This document shows, piece by piece, positions 44,401 to 56,670 of a DNA stretch of 64,000 nucleotides. Both the position numbers and the translations under genes were made by a program. A model generated the notes under the pieces. The model ran no database searches, was not told where the DNA came from, and worked only from the letters and a program-made list of their open reading frames with translations. Each line of letters starts with the position of its first letter. The stretch's first letter is position 1. Origin of the DNA: Termitomyces sp. T153 (taxonomy: Eukaryota; Basidiomycota; Agaricomycetes; Agaricales; Lyophyllaceae); the NCBI GenBank assembly GCA_018296165.2, contig JACKQL020000104.1:1-64000 (forward strand), given 5' to 3'.

Positions 44401-45919
44401 TCTTTGAAGTCAATCTTGTGGTCATAGGAGTGGTGTGGGGGAAGTTCTTTGGCACTTCCTTCAGAAAACATGTCAGCAAATTCATGATACTCTGGGGGAA
44501 CTACTTTGAATAGGATTTGTTTCTCCATTTTGCTCTCCAGCACAATGGTTTCTGTGTGGAGGTGCTCCTCCAGTAGGGCTGGCATGATCTGTAGCTGAAA
44601 GGTGGGGGTGCCATCTTGTAGTATGCATGCAAAGAGGACAGCACCAATGATTTTAATGTCAAGGCTTCTAGAGTTGATGAGGGTGGGCAATGGGGTAGTA
44701 GTGTTCAAGTCCAGAGTGGTGGCAGAGTTAGTCAGAGGGGTTGAGCATCACTGGTTGGGGTACTATGAGCTCTTGTATTGATTTCGAGGTATGTTGGGAG
44801 GTGGCTGTTGTGGTTTGACCAAGGAGTACTGAGGTAGGATTGCATGTTCTTTGCCTTCTGAGTTGTTATCAGAGATGGAGGAGCTTTGGGTCACTCTAGA
44901 GGTGCTGGCACTGGGGTCAGAGATGTTGGAGTCCAAGATGAACTGGAGGCAGAGGAGGATGGTGGCCACTAAACTTGCTTTAGGGCTGGGAAATTATATG
45001 GTGAGGTTTCTCCAGTCAACATCAGGGTTGATGTCTTGCAGCCACAGGAGTTCAAGCACAATCAGAGTCAACAGGGGTAGTTGGGTAACAAGGAGTCAGG
45101 CCTGAAACTGCAGGTCATTGTCAAGAATGAGGGTAGTGTCATGGTATTGAGTGATTCCTATCATGGCAGGGCTTTCATCAAAGAGTTGGAGCTCAAGGAG
45201 TTTATCAAGGTCATTGCACTGGAGGTTGAGCTGACTGCTGACAAAGGTACTGGAGGCACCACTGTTGACAAGGATGGAGAGTACCTCAAGCAAGCTGTTG
45301 AGTTGAACATTGATGATGAATGACTGCACAGACCTGGAGCAGAGCTGCAGAGGAGTCTGGGGATGGTTGATTGTGGTCTCAGGGTTCTTGGAGGTGGGTG
45401 AGATGTCAAAGAGTATTAGTCTGGAGTTGGTGGGGTTGTCCCAGTCAAGGCAGAGGGTGAGGCTGGACCAATCAATGTGGGGGTTGGTGGAGCGGAGCCA
45501 TGAGAAGCCTAAGATGATGAGGGTGGAGGGGTGTAGCTTTGTGATGAGCAGCTGGAGTTCTTGTTGTCATCCATTGGTGTAGGTCATGGTCATTTTCAGG
45601 CAGTGTATGATGTCTCTGGCAGGAGTGGGGTCACTGTCAAAGAGCTTGAGGGGAATTGGAGTGGAGAGGCATCAGAGGAGGTGGGGAGCAAGCACTGCCA
45701 GGGATTTGTCAATGAAGTTATCTGTAGTGCCACTGTCAATTAAGGTGGGGATGGGGTAGTTGGAGAAGGGGAAGGTGGTGCAGAGGAGGAGAGTGGTGGA
45801 GGTGTGAGAGGGGAGGTGTGCTGGGAGGTTGTCTGGGGCAAGTACTGTTGCATGGGGAAGTGTGGCCAGAGTGGAGAAGATGTCGGGGTCTGGTCCACAG
45901 TCTAGTGTGTCTTCAAGAC
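41480..45919 (-). pseudogene. pol of element E (two protease domains, RT, RNase H, integrase, chromodomain)
   Basis: From right to left: protease 1 LIDSGTTDNFIDKSL (about 45735) with LGFSWLRSTNPHIDW; protease 2 SILVNSGASSTFVSS (about 45260) with LLWLQDINPDVDW; reverse transcriptase KIYNMSEIKLRAPKEYLNNM, VTKKNWYSLPLIRDLI, YTKIDLCSGYNNIQI, FRTCYGLFEYLVMPF and VYLDNILIYS (44708-43661), with YLDN instead of YLDD; RNase H MNYDIYDKELLAIIEAFHQW and YSDHNTLQYF (43383-43135); integrase to EQYLCLYVNFLQNNWHAELL and MPHSATGVSPFYANK (42316-41783); chromodomain QYLVCWKGYGSEDNTWE (about 41690). Frames are broken throughout. The chromodomain ends about 200 bp before the end of the antisense gene. Confidence 0.8.
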
Positions 45920-48429
45920 CTAAACTGCCAACTCATTTTCTGTAAACTGGTAGTCACAGTCTTCTCTGTTGATTGTCCACATGGCATGTTCCATCACCTG
46001 ACATTTAGGACAACTGTGGATAAAGTGTCCCTGCTCACTACATAGGATGCATATGCTCTCCTTCTGTCATTTCTCCTGTGTATCCTCTGGTACATCAATT
46101 CACAGCCTATCCCAAATCTTGTTCATGCACAGGGCTTCTTGATTGTCAGTGGAGTCTGGAATATTGTGATGGTTGTCAGGGTCAGTGTTCAGGGGCTCCG
46201 GAGTCTCATGGAGGTCAGCAGTGTTGAGCTGGACAGGTGGGTGTTGTTGCAGGGGTCAATTTGTGCTGGTAGTTCCTCAGCTTGGAGGGAAACAGGGCAC
46301 AGGGTTGGCAGGGATTGAGGATCAAATGCCATTGGTTGCTCTGGCCTGCCAGTTGGTATTACCAGAGGTGTTCCATGAGGTCCAAGGTGCCATGGTTTTG
46401 CTGTGATCTTCTCAGTAGCATTAGTTGACCTGAGTAATAAGTGCCTTGTACCCATCGTAGGTGGTTTGCTTTGGTGCAAGGCAAAGGATGTCCTTGATCT
46501 GTTGAGGCAGGGCATGATGGAGGGTAAAGTGGAGAGCATTGTAGTTCCACCCAGTTTTGTAGGCTTCTTGTTCAAATTGTATGATGAAGGTTATGAAGCA
46601 CTCATTATCGTGCATTTAGAGGTTGAAGAGATTCTCCTCTGCCTCTGCTATGGTGTCAAAGATGCCAAACTTACTTGAGAATTCCTGGGTGAAAGCAAGC
46701 CAATTGGAGAGTATGGAGTTGTTGGGGTCAAACTGGAGTAGTGCCATGTAATGGTCAAAGGTGACACCCTGCAAATATGATGTGGTAAAGGCTACTTATG
46801 AGCTCTCAAGTTGGAAGGTAATGAGCTTAGCTTAGAACATAGTCAGACACTGAGTTAGGAAGATATGCCACTTCTGGAGGTCACAGCCGGTGAAGGATTT
46901 GGGCTTCTGGATGTCAAGTTTTCCTTCCCAAGCCAGTGCATTGCAAGTATTGTCCTGTGGGTTTTGAGTTCAGGGCAGGGGACCAGCATTGTAGTAGTAG
47001 TAATAGTGGTTTTCATTTCTGCACTGGGGAAGGAAGTTGTCCATGGCTAGGCCCCATCCTCCAAGTGGTCCACCATTGAGAGGTCTGCCACCAAGGGGTT
47101 GACCTGCATTGCCTGGGGGAGGCTCAGGGGCCCATTGAGGAGGAGGGGGTTCTCTAGGGGTGGGGGGTCCAAAGTAGTTGGCATTGGTGGGAGAGTTGGG
47201 CATCAGAACAGTTGGGAAGCAAGGGGGATTAGCAGGAAAAGGGGGTTGGGGTGCTCCAGGACCTGTAAGCTGCCTTGGAGGAGTGGGGACATTCTGGCAG
47301 AGTGGAGATATGTTGGTATGGAAGGCATGGAGATGAAGTGGGGAGGTCTGTCCTACAGAGGGCCATTGCATGGAGCAGGCTCATCAGCAGGATTGCCAGG
47401 CTCATCAATGTAGGAAAGTGTCCGGTTATCATTGTCAATGCACAGGAACAGCTATTAGGAGCATGGTTCAGGGATGGCAGGCTGACCCCATGTTCAAAAG
47501 GCACTGGAGATGGAGTTGGCCCTAGGGACAGGTGGAGAGGGCCAAAGTGTGGGCAGCGGGTTGGTCAAATAGTCCCCTCATGGAGTTGAGGTTCCTCAAG
47601 ATGCTGGAGGCTGTGTTGAGTTCTTCCTGCTGGTGGAAGATGGGAGGCAGGGCTTCACTTCTTGTTCTAACAGGTTCCTCACATTGCACATGAAAGGAGT
47701 GGGTAGAGTCCAGCAGATCTTCAAAGGGGTGGGGGTTCGGACTGGTGTGGATTTCTTCAACCAATGTGTGAGCTCATTTCATAAATTAGCATCAATGCCC
47801 AGGGTGCCTTGTGTAGTTTCTGAGAAGTTCTCTTGCAGGTAGTGCTCATGAAAGTCAAGGAGTTGGTCTGCCTGAACTTCCAAAGTTGCAGAGGTGTCAG
47901 GATAGCCTAGGTTAATAAGGAGGGTGCAAGCACATCTTGTGAACTCTGTGGGGGAGAGGCAGAGGAAGTGGAGGACCTTGTCGCATTGTTGGACATAGGC
48001 TTTGACCCTTTACTGTCTGGGAGAGGAGGGAACTTGAGCAGAGAATAGCAGACAAGGGGAAGAATAATTATCTGGGTGCTCCAGAGGAACTGGAGCTGTA
48101 GCAGGAACCAGATACACATAGTAATGGGCATGAGAAAGGTAGGTGGGGTTGGGGGGCACTGCAGAGTATCCTCCAGGGTACATGCAGGGATTGTTACCAT
48201 CAGTGGGGAATGCTGGGGGGTGGCACCAGCCCAGAGGGACTTTCTGGCTGATAGAAGGTGTGTAGAATGCCTGGTTGGAATCAGGAGTCCAGTGGCAGGG
48301 GACATACTGATCCATAGAAGGGCCTGGGTAGAATGGGGCATAGGGATTTTCAGGAACTGGCTGACTATAGACATTGGTTGAATAGCCAGCAGGGTTGTAT
48401 GTGGGATTATATGCAGACATTGAAAACAA
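45920..48429 (-). pseudogene. gag of element E
   Basis: The first frame, 48429-48010, starts MFSMSAYNPTYNPAGYSTNV with a Pro/Tyr-rich region (PYAPFYPGPSMDQYVPCHW; AHYYVYLVPATAPVPLEH). The central capsid part is in pieces (47764-46189), and the end has a CCHC zinc knuckle CILCSEQGHFIHSCPKC (about 46035-46085) followed by WTINREDCDYQF and a stop at 45920. A glycine/asparagine-rich stretch with NHYYYYY lies near 47000. Same plan as gag C. Confidence 0.75.
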
Positions 48430-48462
48430 GGTAAGGGAGAGTCTTGAGATTATATCAGGTTC

Positions 48463-49503
48463 TGCTGATGATGGGGGCTCAGCTATACTGGCGAATCCTT
48501 ACTAGGCAGATGCAATGTTCTGTGCTTATAACCTAGCACTCTGGAGGTGATGCAGAGGGGTGAGACTTATGAGGAAAAGCTATGGGAAGTGGTCCAAGTA
48601 AGTCCAGAGTGGTCCAGGGAAGTCTAAGACCAAGTATATTAATGTTGAGCTTGGATGTGTGTCAGGAACAAGTTTGTAGCTGCGTAAATAGACTGCAGAG
48701 TAGATGGGGGCTTTGCTAGAGTCAGGGCAGAGCCAGAGTCTGATAGGGGGATCAGATAAGACTTGATGAGTTTGGGGCTGAGCAGAGAGCAAGGTCTGGA
48801 GTTATCATAAGAATGTTTTGGGGGTCATAGCACATGTGCAGAGTTTGTGCTGATGTTGGAGATGGAAAGAACTTAGGAAAATAAAGGAAAAGGAGACAAT
48901 CAAAATGAGATGGAGATGAGACAAGATGAGACAGACAAAAAGGTAGATTCGAGACTAAAAATAGAAATGGAGACAGAACAAAATACAAAACACAAGAAAC
49001 TAGTAAATGTGGGTAATCTCAAGACTACCGTACAAGGAGCTACTCTACAACTTATATACTGACTACTGGATAACCCTAGAAGACAGTGAGCATGGCAGTG
49101 GGGTTTGATGGAGCTGTGCAGAGTTGACAGGTATTGGGTACAATCAAGGGGCATGCCATGGTGACACTCTAATAGGATCAGTTGGGGGCACAAGCTGCTC
49201 TGGAGTCATTGTGATACTCTGGAGCAGGTCAGGTAAACTGGAGTAGTGAGTTGGAGGTGCATAATGAGGTCAGGAATGGTGGGGGAGAGTTCCAGGGGCT
49301 TAGAAGAAGTGTGGATGGCTACAGAGAAGGTGTCAGAGTTGGTCAGTGGATCATTAGAGTTTGCTGCAAATGCATCAGAGTTACTCAGAGTGGGCATGGA
49401 GGGTGGGCAAGGGTTGGGGGAGTTTGGCAAGGCATTGGGAAAGAATCGGGGAAGTGAGCAGTTTGGAAAATGAGGTCAGAGGTTTGGGAAGCAGGTCATG
49501 ACA
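48463..49503 (-). repeat. 5' LTR of element E
   Basis: Begins tgctgatgatgggggctcag and ends gcaggtcatgaca, i.e. TGTCATGACC ... CATCATCAGCA in element orientation. Gag starts 33 bp beyond it. Confidence 0.85.
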
Positions 49504-51361
49504 GTACCCTAGTCAAACAAATCCACATCAGTCTGAACTCCTGCCTGTTCAAAGACCCTCTAGACCCCTTCCCCTCCTTTCATGTGCAATGCAAGGAACT
49601 CATCAGAGCACAAAGCAAAGCCCTGCCTTCCATTTCCCACTAGCAGGAAGAGCTTAATGCAGCATCCAATATCTTGCAAAGCCTCAACCCTGCAAGGGAA
49701 TTGTTTGACCAACCTGCTACTCACACCCTGGCTCTCTCTGCTTATCCTCAGGCAAACTCCATTCCTAGCACCTTCCGTACATGGGATCAACCCACCATCC
49801 CTAGGCCCCATACACAATGGCCTTCCCCATACATTGACAACAACAACCAAACCCTCTTCTACATCAACAAGCTGGGTAATCCTGCCAACAAGATCACTCT
49901 GTGCAAGAGCTCTCTCTGAGACAGACCCCCTTACTTTGATTTCTGCACCCCCCATGTCAATGCCCCTCCACCCTGCCAGAATGTCCCAGTCCCTCTGAAG
50001 CAGCCCATGGGCCCCAGGGCACCCTGACCCCCTCTTCCCATCAACCCCCCTTGTTCTTCACCTGCTCCAATGCCCAACCCTCCTACCAATACTAATTACT
50101 TTGGACTCCCCATTCCCAGAGTACCCTCTCCCCCTTAGTGGACCCTGGGGCCTCTCCCAAGCAACATGGGCCAACTCCCTACTGGTGGGCCTCCCAACAG
50201 CAGACTACCTGGAGGATGGGGCCTGGCCATAGACAACTTCCCCCCTTAGCACAGAAATGGGAACAATTATTACTACTACTACAATGCTGGACTCCTGCCC
50301 CAAACTCAAAATATCCAGGGCAATACTCATGACACACTGGCTTGAGAAGGAAAGCTCAAACCTTTCACTGGTTGCAATCTCTGAAAGTAGCAAATTTTCC
50401 TAACACAGTGTCTAACCATGTTCTAAGCTAAGCCCATTACCTTCCAGCTTGAGAGCTCATGAGTAGCCTTTGCTGTATTATATTTGCAGAGTATTCCATT
50501 CAACCACTATATGGCACTACTCTGGTTTGACCCCAATGACCCCATGCTCTCCAATTGGTTCATCTTCACCCAGGAATTCTCTAGTAAGTTTGGCATCTTT
50601 GATACTATAGTAGAAGCAGAGGAGAATCTCTTTAACCTCTGAATGCACAACAACAAATGCTTCACAACCTTCATTGTATGATTTGAATGAGAGGCCTACA
50701 AAACAGGATGGAACTATAATGCCCTCCAATTGGCCCTCTGTCATGCCCTGCCTCAATAGATCAAGGATGTTCTCTGCCTTGCACCCAAGCAAACCACATA
50801 CATTAGATACAAGGCACTTGTTACTCAGGTCAACTAGTGTTACCCAGATCAACCAGTGTTACTGGGAAGACTAGAGCAAGAACATAGCACTGCGGACCAC
50901 ATGGAACACCTCTGGCAATATCAACTGGCAGGCTGGAGCAACCAATGACAACTGACCCTTGATCCCCACCAACTCTGCCAATTCTGCACCCTGTTTCCCT
51001 CTGGGCCAAGGACTTTCCAGTGCTAATCAACCCCCAGTATAGTGCCCCCCTGCCCAACTCAATGCTGTCAACCTCCATGAGGCCCTGGAACCCCTGGACA
51101 CCAACTCTGACAAATGATGCTCTAGACTCCACCAATGACCAAGAAGCTCTATGCGCAGACAGGATTTGGAAAAAGCCCTGGATTAACATACTGGAGGAGG
51201 CTCAGGAGAAACAACAGAAGGAGGGTGCATGCATCCTATGTGGTGAGCAGGGACATTTCATCAGTAGTTGCCCTAAATGCCAGGTGATAGGATGCACCAT
51301 ATGGACCATCAATGGGGAAGACTGCAACTACCAGTTTATGGAAAATGAGTCAGTAGTTTAG
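49504..51361 (+). pseudogene. gag of element C, second part
   Basis: It resumes with a segment equivalent to gag E at 47745 (caaacaaatccacatcagtc against agaaatccacaccagtccg). It contains the proline-rich middle, the WRMGPGHRQLPPLAQKWEQ segment, a capsid-like region and an intact CCHC zinc knuckle CILCGEQGHFISSCP (51230-51271, C-X2-C-X4-H-X4-C), followed by KCQVIGCTIWTINGEDC and a stop at 51361. Several frame changes upstream. Confidence 0.75.
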
Positions 51362-54300
51362 GTCTCAAAGATGCACTAGACTGCAGACTAGACTCCGATA
51401 TCTTCTCTGCCCCAGCCACACTCCTCTATGCAACAGTACTTGCCCTGGACAACCTCCCAGCACACCTCCCCTCCCACTCCTCCACCACCTCCTCCTCTGC
51501 ACTACTCTCTCCTTCTCTGACAACTCAGTGCCCACACTGGTCAACAGTGGCACCACAGATAACTTCATTGACAAATCTCTGGTGGCACTCACTTCTCAAT
51601 GCCTCTAATGTCTCCCCACTCTGATCCTTCTTAAACTCCTTGATAGCAACCCCACCTCTGCCAGAGATATCATGCTTTGCATGGAGATGACCATGACCTT
51701 TGCCAATGGACAACACTAAGACCTCTAACTACTCATCACTAAGCTTCACCTCTCTGCCCCCATTGTCCTATGCTTTTCATGGCTCTGCTCCACCAATCCC
51801 TGCATTGACTGGCCCAGCTTCACTCTTTTCCTTGACTGGGACAACCTGACTGACTCCAGACCAGTCCCCTTTAATGTTTCACTCTCCTCTGGGAACCTCA
51901 AAGATACAACCAACAAAATCTAGACCCCTCCACAGCTTTGCTCAAAGTCTGTGCAGTTGTTCATCATCAACATCTGACTTGACAGCTCACCAATAGTTCT
52001 CCCCAGCCTCATTGACAGTGGCACCTCTGGCACCTTTGTCAGCAATTAGCTTGACCTCCAACACAATGACCTTGACAAACTGCTTGAGCTCCAACTCTTC
52101 AACAGAAACCCCACCTTGACAGGAATCACCCAATACCACAACAATGCCCTCATCCTCAACAACAATTTAAGGTTCCAGGTCTGGCTTCTCATCACCCAGC
52201 TCCCCCATTGACTCTGATCATGCTTGGACTTCTGTGGCTGCAGGACATCAACCCTGATATTGACTGGACAAACCTCACCATGCGATTCTCCAGCCCCAAA
52301 GCAAGTTTGGTGGCTGCCATCCCCCACCACATCCAGTCCACCCAGGACTCCAACATCTCTGATGTCAATGCCATCACCTCTGGAGGAACCCAAAGCCCCT
52401 CAACCCTCAATGATGGCCAAGAAAGTGAAGAAGATGTGCCTCTGCCCTAGTCACTCTTGAATAAAACTTGACAGCTGCCCCCCAATATACCCTGGAATCA
52501 ATACAAAGGTCTGCAGTATTCCAACCAGCAATGCCTGACTCCTCCAAACAACCCTGCCACCACTCCAGACCCAGCCACTGCCACCTCATTGCCCACCCCC
52601 ATCAATCCTGGAGACCTCAACATCAAAATTATTAGCACCATCCCCTTCACATGCATTTTATAAGATGGCACCCCCACCTTCCAACTACAAATTATGCCAG
52701 CCCTACCAGAAGAATACCTCCACACAGAAACTACCCTGCCAGAACACAAAACAGAGGAATAGATCCTATACAAAGTAGTTCCCTCAAAATATCATGAATT
52801 TGCTGATGTATTCTCTGAAGGGAATGCAAAATAACTTCCTCTGCACTGCTCCTACAACCACACAATCAATGTTGAAGAAGGCACATCACCCCCATTCAGC
52901 AAAATCTACAACATGTCCAAGATTGAACTCCAGGCCCTGAAGGATTACCTCAATGACATGCTTGGCAAAGATTTCATATGCTCATCAGTCTCCACCACCA
53001 GCACTCTGATCCTGTTCACCAAGAAGAAGGATGGATCACTCCAACTCTGTGTTGATTACTGGGAACTCAACAAAGTTACCAGAAAGAACTGGTATTCCCT
53101 CCCCTTAATTAGAGACCCTGTTGACCACCTCTGCAGTGCCAAGATCTACACAGAAATAGACTTCTGCTCTGGCTACAATACCATCCAGATTGTTCTGGGA
53201 CATGAGTGGAAGACCACCTTTCACACCCACTATGGCCTCTTTGAGTATCTAGTGATGCCTTTTGGAATGACTAACTCCCCTGCCACTTTCTAGTACTTCA
53301 TGAACAATATCTTCCACAACATGAACAACATCTTCATTATCATGTACCTGGACAACATCCTAATCTACTCAAATTCACTGGAGGAGCATCTAGAGCATGT
53401 CCACTGCATCCTAGAACAGCTCTGAGAGTACCACCTTCATGCTAAATCTGAAAAATGCTTCTTCCATACAATAAAGGTCAAATACTTCATAGTTATTGTC
53501 ACTCCTGACAGCATACATATGGACTCCACCAAGGTTGAAGCCATCCTCAACTGGCCCCCACCACAAAACATCAATGAAGTACAGTCATTTCTAGGGTTTG
53601 CCAACTTTTATCACTGATTTATCAACAACTACTTTGGAATTACCAAACCCCTCAATTGACTCATGTGGAAGGACACCCCTTGGGACTGGGGACTGGGACA
53701 GCAAGTGCCAGAGTGTGTTCCTCCTTCTCAGGAAAGCCTTCACCTCCATTCCAATCCTCTGCCATTTTGACCCCTCCTTACCAATCATACTCAAATGCAA
53801 TGCCTCTCTCCCAGTCAGACTCTAGAGGCAAGGATCTCCACCCCATTGCCTTCTACACCCATTAAATGATCTCTGTGGAGCTCAACTACAACATCTATAA
53901 CAAGGAACTCTTTGCAATCATTGAAGCCTTCTGCCAGTGGAGGGCCTACTTCAAAGGATCCCATACTGCATTCAAGTTTACTCTGACCACAATAACCTGC
54001 AGTATTTCACAACCACAAAACAGCTCAGCCACCACCAAGCTTGATGGTCCAAAACCCTCTTGGAGTATGACTTCACCATCCACTACCACCCCAGATGACT
54101 TGGTGCAAAGCCCAATGCACTCACCCAAAAGTCTGACGTGTATCTAAAGAAGTTGTTTGAAGCTGAGCAGAACATATTCAACCATTGAGTAGTGAGATTC
54201 TCCACCAAATCAGAAACTCACCCCCAGACTCCTTCTTCACCCAGCACAACCCCCACAACAGCTCTGCCAACAAGTCAAATGCCAACAACTCCTTCATGCT

Positions 54301-55660
54301 GTCTTCAGACCACCACCTCCTACTCCAGAGTGGACAAATCTATGCTCCAGAGCACAAGTTCATTTGTTTTGACATACTCTGGCAGCACCACAACCACAAA
54401 CTCTAGAGATACCCAGGAATTTGTAAGACTCTCCAACTCATCTCCCAGACTTACTTTTGGCTAGGAATGAAGAAGGACATCACACAATATGTAAAGGCCA
54501 GTGAACCTTGTCTCCAGGCCAAAGTACCCCACCACCACCCTCACAGACTGCTGAAAACCCTCCCCGTCAGCCAATGCTCCTGGTCCTCAATCTTGATGGA
54601 TCACATTGTCAAAATCCCTGACTCTGAGGGCTTCAACACAATCCTTATAGTTGTCTGCCACCTCACCAAGCAGGCCCTCTTCATCTCCTGCCATACCACT
54701 AACAATGCTCCGGAGTTTGCCAACTATTCATTAAACACATCTTCTCCAAGCATGGACTCCCAGATGACATCATTTCCAACCACAGACTCCTATTAATCTC
54801 CCACTTCTGGCAATTGCTATGTAAGGTGCTCAAAATAAAAACCAACCTGTCCACCACCTACCACCTGAAGACCAATGGACAAACAGAATGAGTAAACCAG
54901 ACATTGGAACAGTATCTCTGCCTCTATATTAATTATTTACAGAACAACTGGCATACCAAACTTCCCCTTGCTAAGTTTACTTACAAGAACATGCCTCACT
55001 CTGCCACTGGAGTTTCTCTCTTCTATACTAACAAGGGCTACAACCCCAGACTCACACTATTCCTCAAGGATATCCCCTCCCATGTTGCCCACAAAGTCAC
55101 CAAAGACCTCCAATCCCTCCACTAGTTCCTCCAGGACAAAATCAACACTGCCAATCAAGCCTACTCCAAACATGCCAATGCCCAACAAGATCCCACCCCT
55201 GACTGGTCCTCTGGCACCTTAGTTTAGCTTGATTGGCAAAACCTCAAGACCTGGAGGCCCTCTGTCAAGCTCAATCACAAATGACTTGGCTCCTTCAAAA
55301 TCCTCTAGAAGGTCTCAATGCACACCTACAAGCTCAACCTACTCCTGGGCTTGAAGGGCCTCCACTCAGTTATCCATGTGTGCCTCCTTAAAAAATGCAC
55401 TCCAGACTCCTTCCCTGGACAATGCTCTAGTTGACTGCCCCCTGTTAAAGTCAAGGACACATACCACTACAAAGTCAACCAAATCCTTGACTCTCACTTG
55501 GTCCATAGCTGACCCCAATACTTGGTCTGTTGGAAGGGCTACAGGCCTGAGGATGACACTTGAAAACCTCACAAAAACCTTGATGGAGCCCCTACCAAAC
55601 TCTGGGACTTCCATTGACTACACTCCACCAAGCTCCAGGGCCCCCAGGACTAGTTGGCAC
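51362..55660 (+). pseudogene. pol of element C (two protease domains, RT, RNase H, integrase, chromodomain)
   Basis: Protease 1 TLVNSGTTDNFIDKSLVAL (about 51537, Asp to Asn) with STNPCIDWPSFTLFLDW; protease 2 SLIDSGTSGTFVSN (about 52010, Asp kept) with LQDINPDIDWTNLTM; reverse transcriptase 52913-53600 with KKDGSLQLCVDYWELNKVTR, YTEIDFCSGYNTIQI, YGLFEYLVMPFGMTNSPATF, a stop, and MYLDNILIYS; RNase H from 53860 (VELNYNIYNKELFAIIEAFC); integrase with HIVKIPDSEGFNTILIVVCH and ATGVSLFYTNKGYNP (54590-55050); chromodomain YHYKVNQILDSHLVHS and QYLVCWKGYRPEDDT (about 55470-55560). Numerous TGA and TAG stops. Collinear with pol E. Confidence 0.8.
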
Positions 55661-55858
55661 AGATGGCATTAGTGGGTGGAACCCCCACCTCTAGATTCAT
55701 TAGGGATTCAACTCCCATGAGTAAACCCCTGCATGTTTTTACCTTTTTATTTCCTGAGGCAGTCCAAGAATAAACTTAATCACCTAGGCTAGAGGTCTGA
55801 GAAAAGAAAGGGTTGTGTACATGTGCTACAAGATTACATAATGTTACAAAACAAAGGG

Positions 55859-56302
55859 CTAGTATGGAGCACAAACATAACAAGTCCAAGAATCCCCTAC
55901 TACCCCCTTTCTTCCAGAACAAACCCCCCCCCTCCCTCCCCCCTGGCCCTCTCTGCCAGAGCCACCTCCATTTGCTCCACAACTAACTGGCACCAACAGT
56001 TCTGCAAAAAGGGTTAGCACCACATGGACAATGTAGCAAGAGCACCTATAACTCTGGTACATTGCATTGACCTTCTTACTCCACTGCTGATTGGACTCCT
56101 CCTCCCCATACTTAGATGATTCCTCTGCACCATTGCTATTGGGGAGCAGAGGAGATGCTGAAGAGAATGCTGGAGAGGACATTGAAAAGGCTGGGGAAGC
56201 ACTAGAGTACATCTTGACCCTTTTTAATTTCTCAAGGTAGCTTTTTGATAAGCAAGGATCCTGCTTTGACTTCATTACCCATGCTACTATTGCAACTGCC
56301 AT
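55859..56302 (-). pseudogene. antisense gene of element C, C-terminal remainder
   Basis: An uninterrupted 147-residue frame opposite to pol, in the same place as the antisense gene of E (after the chromodomain, before the 3' LTR). Its end GANGGGSGREGQGGGRGG, then SGRKGVVGDSW, corresponds at DNA level to the Gly-rich end at 41270-41384 in E; the flanking untranslated part (taacattatgtaat) is also shared. Residues 30-60 are Ser/Ala/Pro-rich. The Cys cluster and both 5' exons are missing: only about 95 bp separate the frame from the polypurine tract, so an internal deletion removed them. Whether translation began at 56302 is unknown. Confidence 0.5.
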
Positions 56303-56397
56303 TTGATCAATATTGCTTACACTTCAATTCTCATGCCCCCACCAATGCCTGATCTATAGCCTGCATCTCAAGGGTATCAGTGCTGAAGGGGGGGTGA

Positions 56398-56670
56398 TGT
56401 CATGATCCACTCCCATACTTCCAAACCTCCCCCTAGGACACTCCACCTCTCCAGAGCATTCCCCAATGTTCCCCCAACTCACCCCAAGCTTTGTTGATCC
56501 ATAGCGCCTGCCCCAGCTAACTCGGATGCTTTCTTAGCAAACTCTGATGACATCTTGGTAAACTCTGACATATCCTCTGTGGGCCCCCTCAGCTCCCCCT
56601 CTCGCTTCCAAGGCCCACACACCTTGCCGACACTTCTCCTGGCCTAGATATATATTACTCAACTACTCCC
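56398..56670 (+). repeat. 3' LTR of element C, truncated
   Basis: Begins TGTCATGATCCACTCCC after gctgaagggggggtga, the polypurine tract. It resembles the first 270 bp of the 5' LTR and is interrupted by the LTR of element H starting tgtaagggcaacc at 56671. Confidence 0.75.

Larger units (their letters stand above)
38414..49503 (-). mobile_element. full-length chromovirus E with antisense gene, nested in C
   Basis: An 11.1-kb minus-strand element of the same family as C, inserted in the gag of C. It has LTRs of 1040 and 1041 bp (38414-39453 and 48463-49503), gag, a double protease, reverse transcriptase, RNase H, integrase, chromodomain, then an opposite-strand gene (39668-41337) and the polypurine tract gctgaagagggggag next to the 3' LTR. 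The two LTRs are clearly similar but differ at many sites, mostly transitions. Flanks gttcc (38410-38414) and gtacc (49504-49508) may be a damaged 5-bp duplication. The element is old but structurally the most complete in the window. Confidence 0.85.
36687..56670 (+). mobile_element. Ty3/gypsy chromovirus C with antisense gene, split by element E
   Basis: A plus-strand element: 5' LTR 36687-37704, gag 37747-38413 continuing at 49504-51361, two protease domains, reverse transcriptase, RNase H, integrase and chromodomain to about 55660, an antisense reading frame 55859-56302, the polypurine tract gctgaaggggggg, and the first 273 bp of a 3' LTR. The gag join across element E is supported by alignment with the gag of E itself (about 47750-47850), where the same two segments are contiguous. 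The 3' LTR is cut by the start of element H at 56671. Interior sequence carries many stops. Confidence 0.8.
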
